Shown here one piece after another: positions 62,949 through 64,000 of a DNA stretch of 64,000 bases; position 1 is the first letter of the stretch, and the number at the start of each line of letters is the position of its first letter. The notes beneath the pieces are model-generated. The model was not told the DNA's origin. It saw only the letters and a list, made by a program, of their open reading frames with translations, and made no database searches. Position numbers and translations under genes: made by a program. The DNA is from an uncultured Acidimicrobiales bacterium (GTDB taxonomy: Bacteria > Actinomycetota > Acidimicrobiia > Acidimicrobiales > SHLQ01), in the NCBI GenBank assembly GCA_938015295.1, contig CALLQB010000009.1:1-64000 (forward strand). The letters are read 5' to 3'.

Positions 62949-64000
62949 ATGATTGAGAACCCCTATCTGGCCGGAAACTTTGCTCCCGTTCTCGAGGAGC
63001 ACACCGCCATTGACTTGACGGTCGCTGGGCAGATCCCCGAAGAGCTGGCTGGGCGCTGGTTGCGCAATGGCCCCAATCCTGTTGGCGACGTTGATGCGGA
63101 CACTCACCACTGGTTTTCCGGCGACGGTATGGTGCATGGCATCCGGCTCCGCGATGGGCGAGCAGAGTGGTACCGCAATCGTTGGGTCCGGTCGACCCAG
63201 GTCGCCCAGCAGCTCGGCGAGGTTCGCTCGATAACGACCCGCAATGGCGACCGCAACTTTGGGGCAAACACGCACGTAAGCGGGTTCGCTGGCAAGACCT
63301 ATGCGATGGTCGAGGGGGGTGCAGCGCCCGTTGAACTCACCTACGAGCTCGATACGGTCGACTCCACCGACTTCGGTGGCACGTTGCCCAACGGATTCAC
63401 GGCGCACCCCAAGTACGACCCGCTCACCCGTGAGTTGCACGCGATGGTCTACACCTGGCCTGACCTGGTCGACCACATTCAGTATGTCGTCGTCGGTCGC
63501 GAGACCCAGCCTGACGGTACCTCTGCTGCACTCGTGAACAAGGTTGTCGACATTCCGGTGCCACAAATGCCGATGGTGCACGACATGTCGCTCACCTCGA
63601 ACTACGCAGTCGTGTACGACCTGTCGGTGGGCATCGATCTGAACTTGTTTGGTCGCACGTCGATTCCGTTTGGCTGGATGCCCGACAAGCCCTCTCGGGT
63701 CGGGTTGTTGCCACGCAGCGGCGGCGCCGAGTCGATCATTTGGTGCGACGTGCCCCCGTGTGCGCTGTTTCATCCGTTGAACGCCTATGACACCGTGGCC
63801 GATGATGGTTCGGCCCGAGTGATTATCGATATTTGCCGCTACGACACCCTGTTCGATTCCGACATTCGAGGCCCGCTTGGCGACTCGCCATCGAAGCTTG
63901 TTCGCTGGACGATCAATCCGAACGCTGCGACCGTTTCAGAAGATGTTGTTGATGGGCGTTCGCATGAGTTCCCACGTCACAACCCGATGGTCGGCACTAT
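62949..64000 (+). CDS. Carotenoid oxygenase family protein (5' part, runs off the window)
   Basis: The frame from ATG 62949 is open to the end of the window (350 codons). It shows the RPE65/carotenoid-cleavage pattern: GQIPEELAGRWLRNGPNPV, HWFSGDGMVHGIRL, TAHPKYDPLTRELH, MVHDMSLTSNYAVVYDL and FHPLNAYDTV. The His residues of TAHPK, VHDM and FHPLNA are three of the four iron ligands; the fourth lies beyond the window. It would cleave a carotenoid or lignin-derived stilbene with O2. Family length is about 460-500, so about 110-150 residues are missing. Confidence 0.9.
   Translation, partial: MIENPYLAGNFAPVLEEHTAIDLTVAGQIPEELAGRWLRNGPNPVGDVDADTHHWFSGDGMVHGIRLRDGRAEWYRNRWVRSTQVAQQLGEVRSITTRNGDRNFGANTHVSGFAGKTYAMVEGGAAPVELTYELDTVDSTDFGGTLPNGFTAHPKYDPLTRELHAMVYTWPDLVDHIQYVVVGRETQPDGTSAALVNKVVDIPVPQMPMVHDMSLTSNYAVVYDLSVGIDLNLFGRTSIPFGWMPDKPSRVGLLPRSGGAESIIWCDVPPCALFHPLNAYDTVADDGSARVIIDICRYDTLFDSDIRGPLGDSPSKLVRWTINPNAATVSEDVVDGRSHEFPRHNPMVGT

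Noticed and set aside
62853-63773. A 306-codon minus-strand frame over the carotenoid oxygenase
   Set aside because: The plus-strand frame from 62949 has family motifs and runs past the window end; the minus frame has none.

Overview
The window is 64 kb of high-GC chromosomal DNA, densely coded, with many 4-base ATGA overlaps, frequent GTG/TTG starts and almost no intergenic space. The gene set suggests a free-living high-GC actinobacterium: a long Lhr helicase, SerB with ACT domains, a fused ECF ATPase, luciferase-like (LLM) flavin oxidoreductases, CaiB/BaiF CoA transferases, an RNase Sa-type enzyme with barstar, and mycobacterial-style GTPase pairs. Acidimicrobiia (Ilumatobacter-like) is my best guess, but the sequence alone does not prove it. 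I saw no tRNA, rRNA, CRISPR array, insertion sequence or prophage.

Layout. 0-9 kb: a GH36 alpha-galactosidase; a minus-strand run of ABC-F protein, alpha/beta hydrolase, membrane-anchored propeller protein and vanadium haloperoxidase-like lipoprotein; then a membrane-anchored RNase Sa-like nuclease with its barstar inhibitor. 9-21 kb: an NTF2-like protein with a repeated His/Asp tail, a PlsC-type acyltransferase, a double-length CoA transferase divergent from a TetR regulator, a rhomboid protease, Lhr, an LLM oxidoreductase and SerB. 21-34 kb: a PAS/GGDEF/EAL protein whose catalytic motifs look broken, an orphan binding-protein-like lipoprotein, an SRPBCC-like protein, pyruvate carboxylase and a 1135-residue secreted repeat protein. 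34-39 kb: a small possible ribbon-helix-helix gene behind an array of four 22-bp phased repeats, an EamA transporter, and two glycosyltransferases joined by a coupled 75-residue ORF. 39-51 kb: a second LLM enzyme, a PLP decarboxylase, PEP carboxylase, a flippase-like membrane protein, a nitroreductase/hydrolase pair, a patatin phospholipase and an ECF transporter module. 51-64 kb: HrpB, a DUF427 protein, an Lrp/AsnC regulator, a BMP lipoprotein, a cytochrome P450, a small very basic protein with a clear promoter, a tandem pair of GTPases, a SurE-like lipoprotein and the start of a carotenoid oxygenase.

How the genes fit together. Pyruvate carboxylase and PEP carboxylase give two routes to oxaloacetate. 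The P450, CoA transferase, LLM enzymes, nitroreductase and carotenoid oxygenase suggest broad use or modification of hydrophobic compounds. Several secreted or lipid-anchored proteins (haloperoxidase-like, SurE-like, BMP, RNase, repeat protein) point to active cell-surface chemistry.

The most unusual features are the four-copy 22-bp repeat array, a 23-bp duplication that inserts an eight-codon cistron into the ECF operon, and a recurring pattern of short tandem duplications exactly at gene ends.
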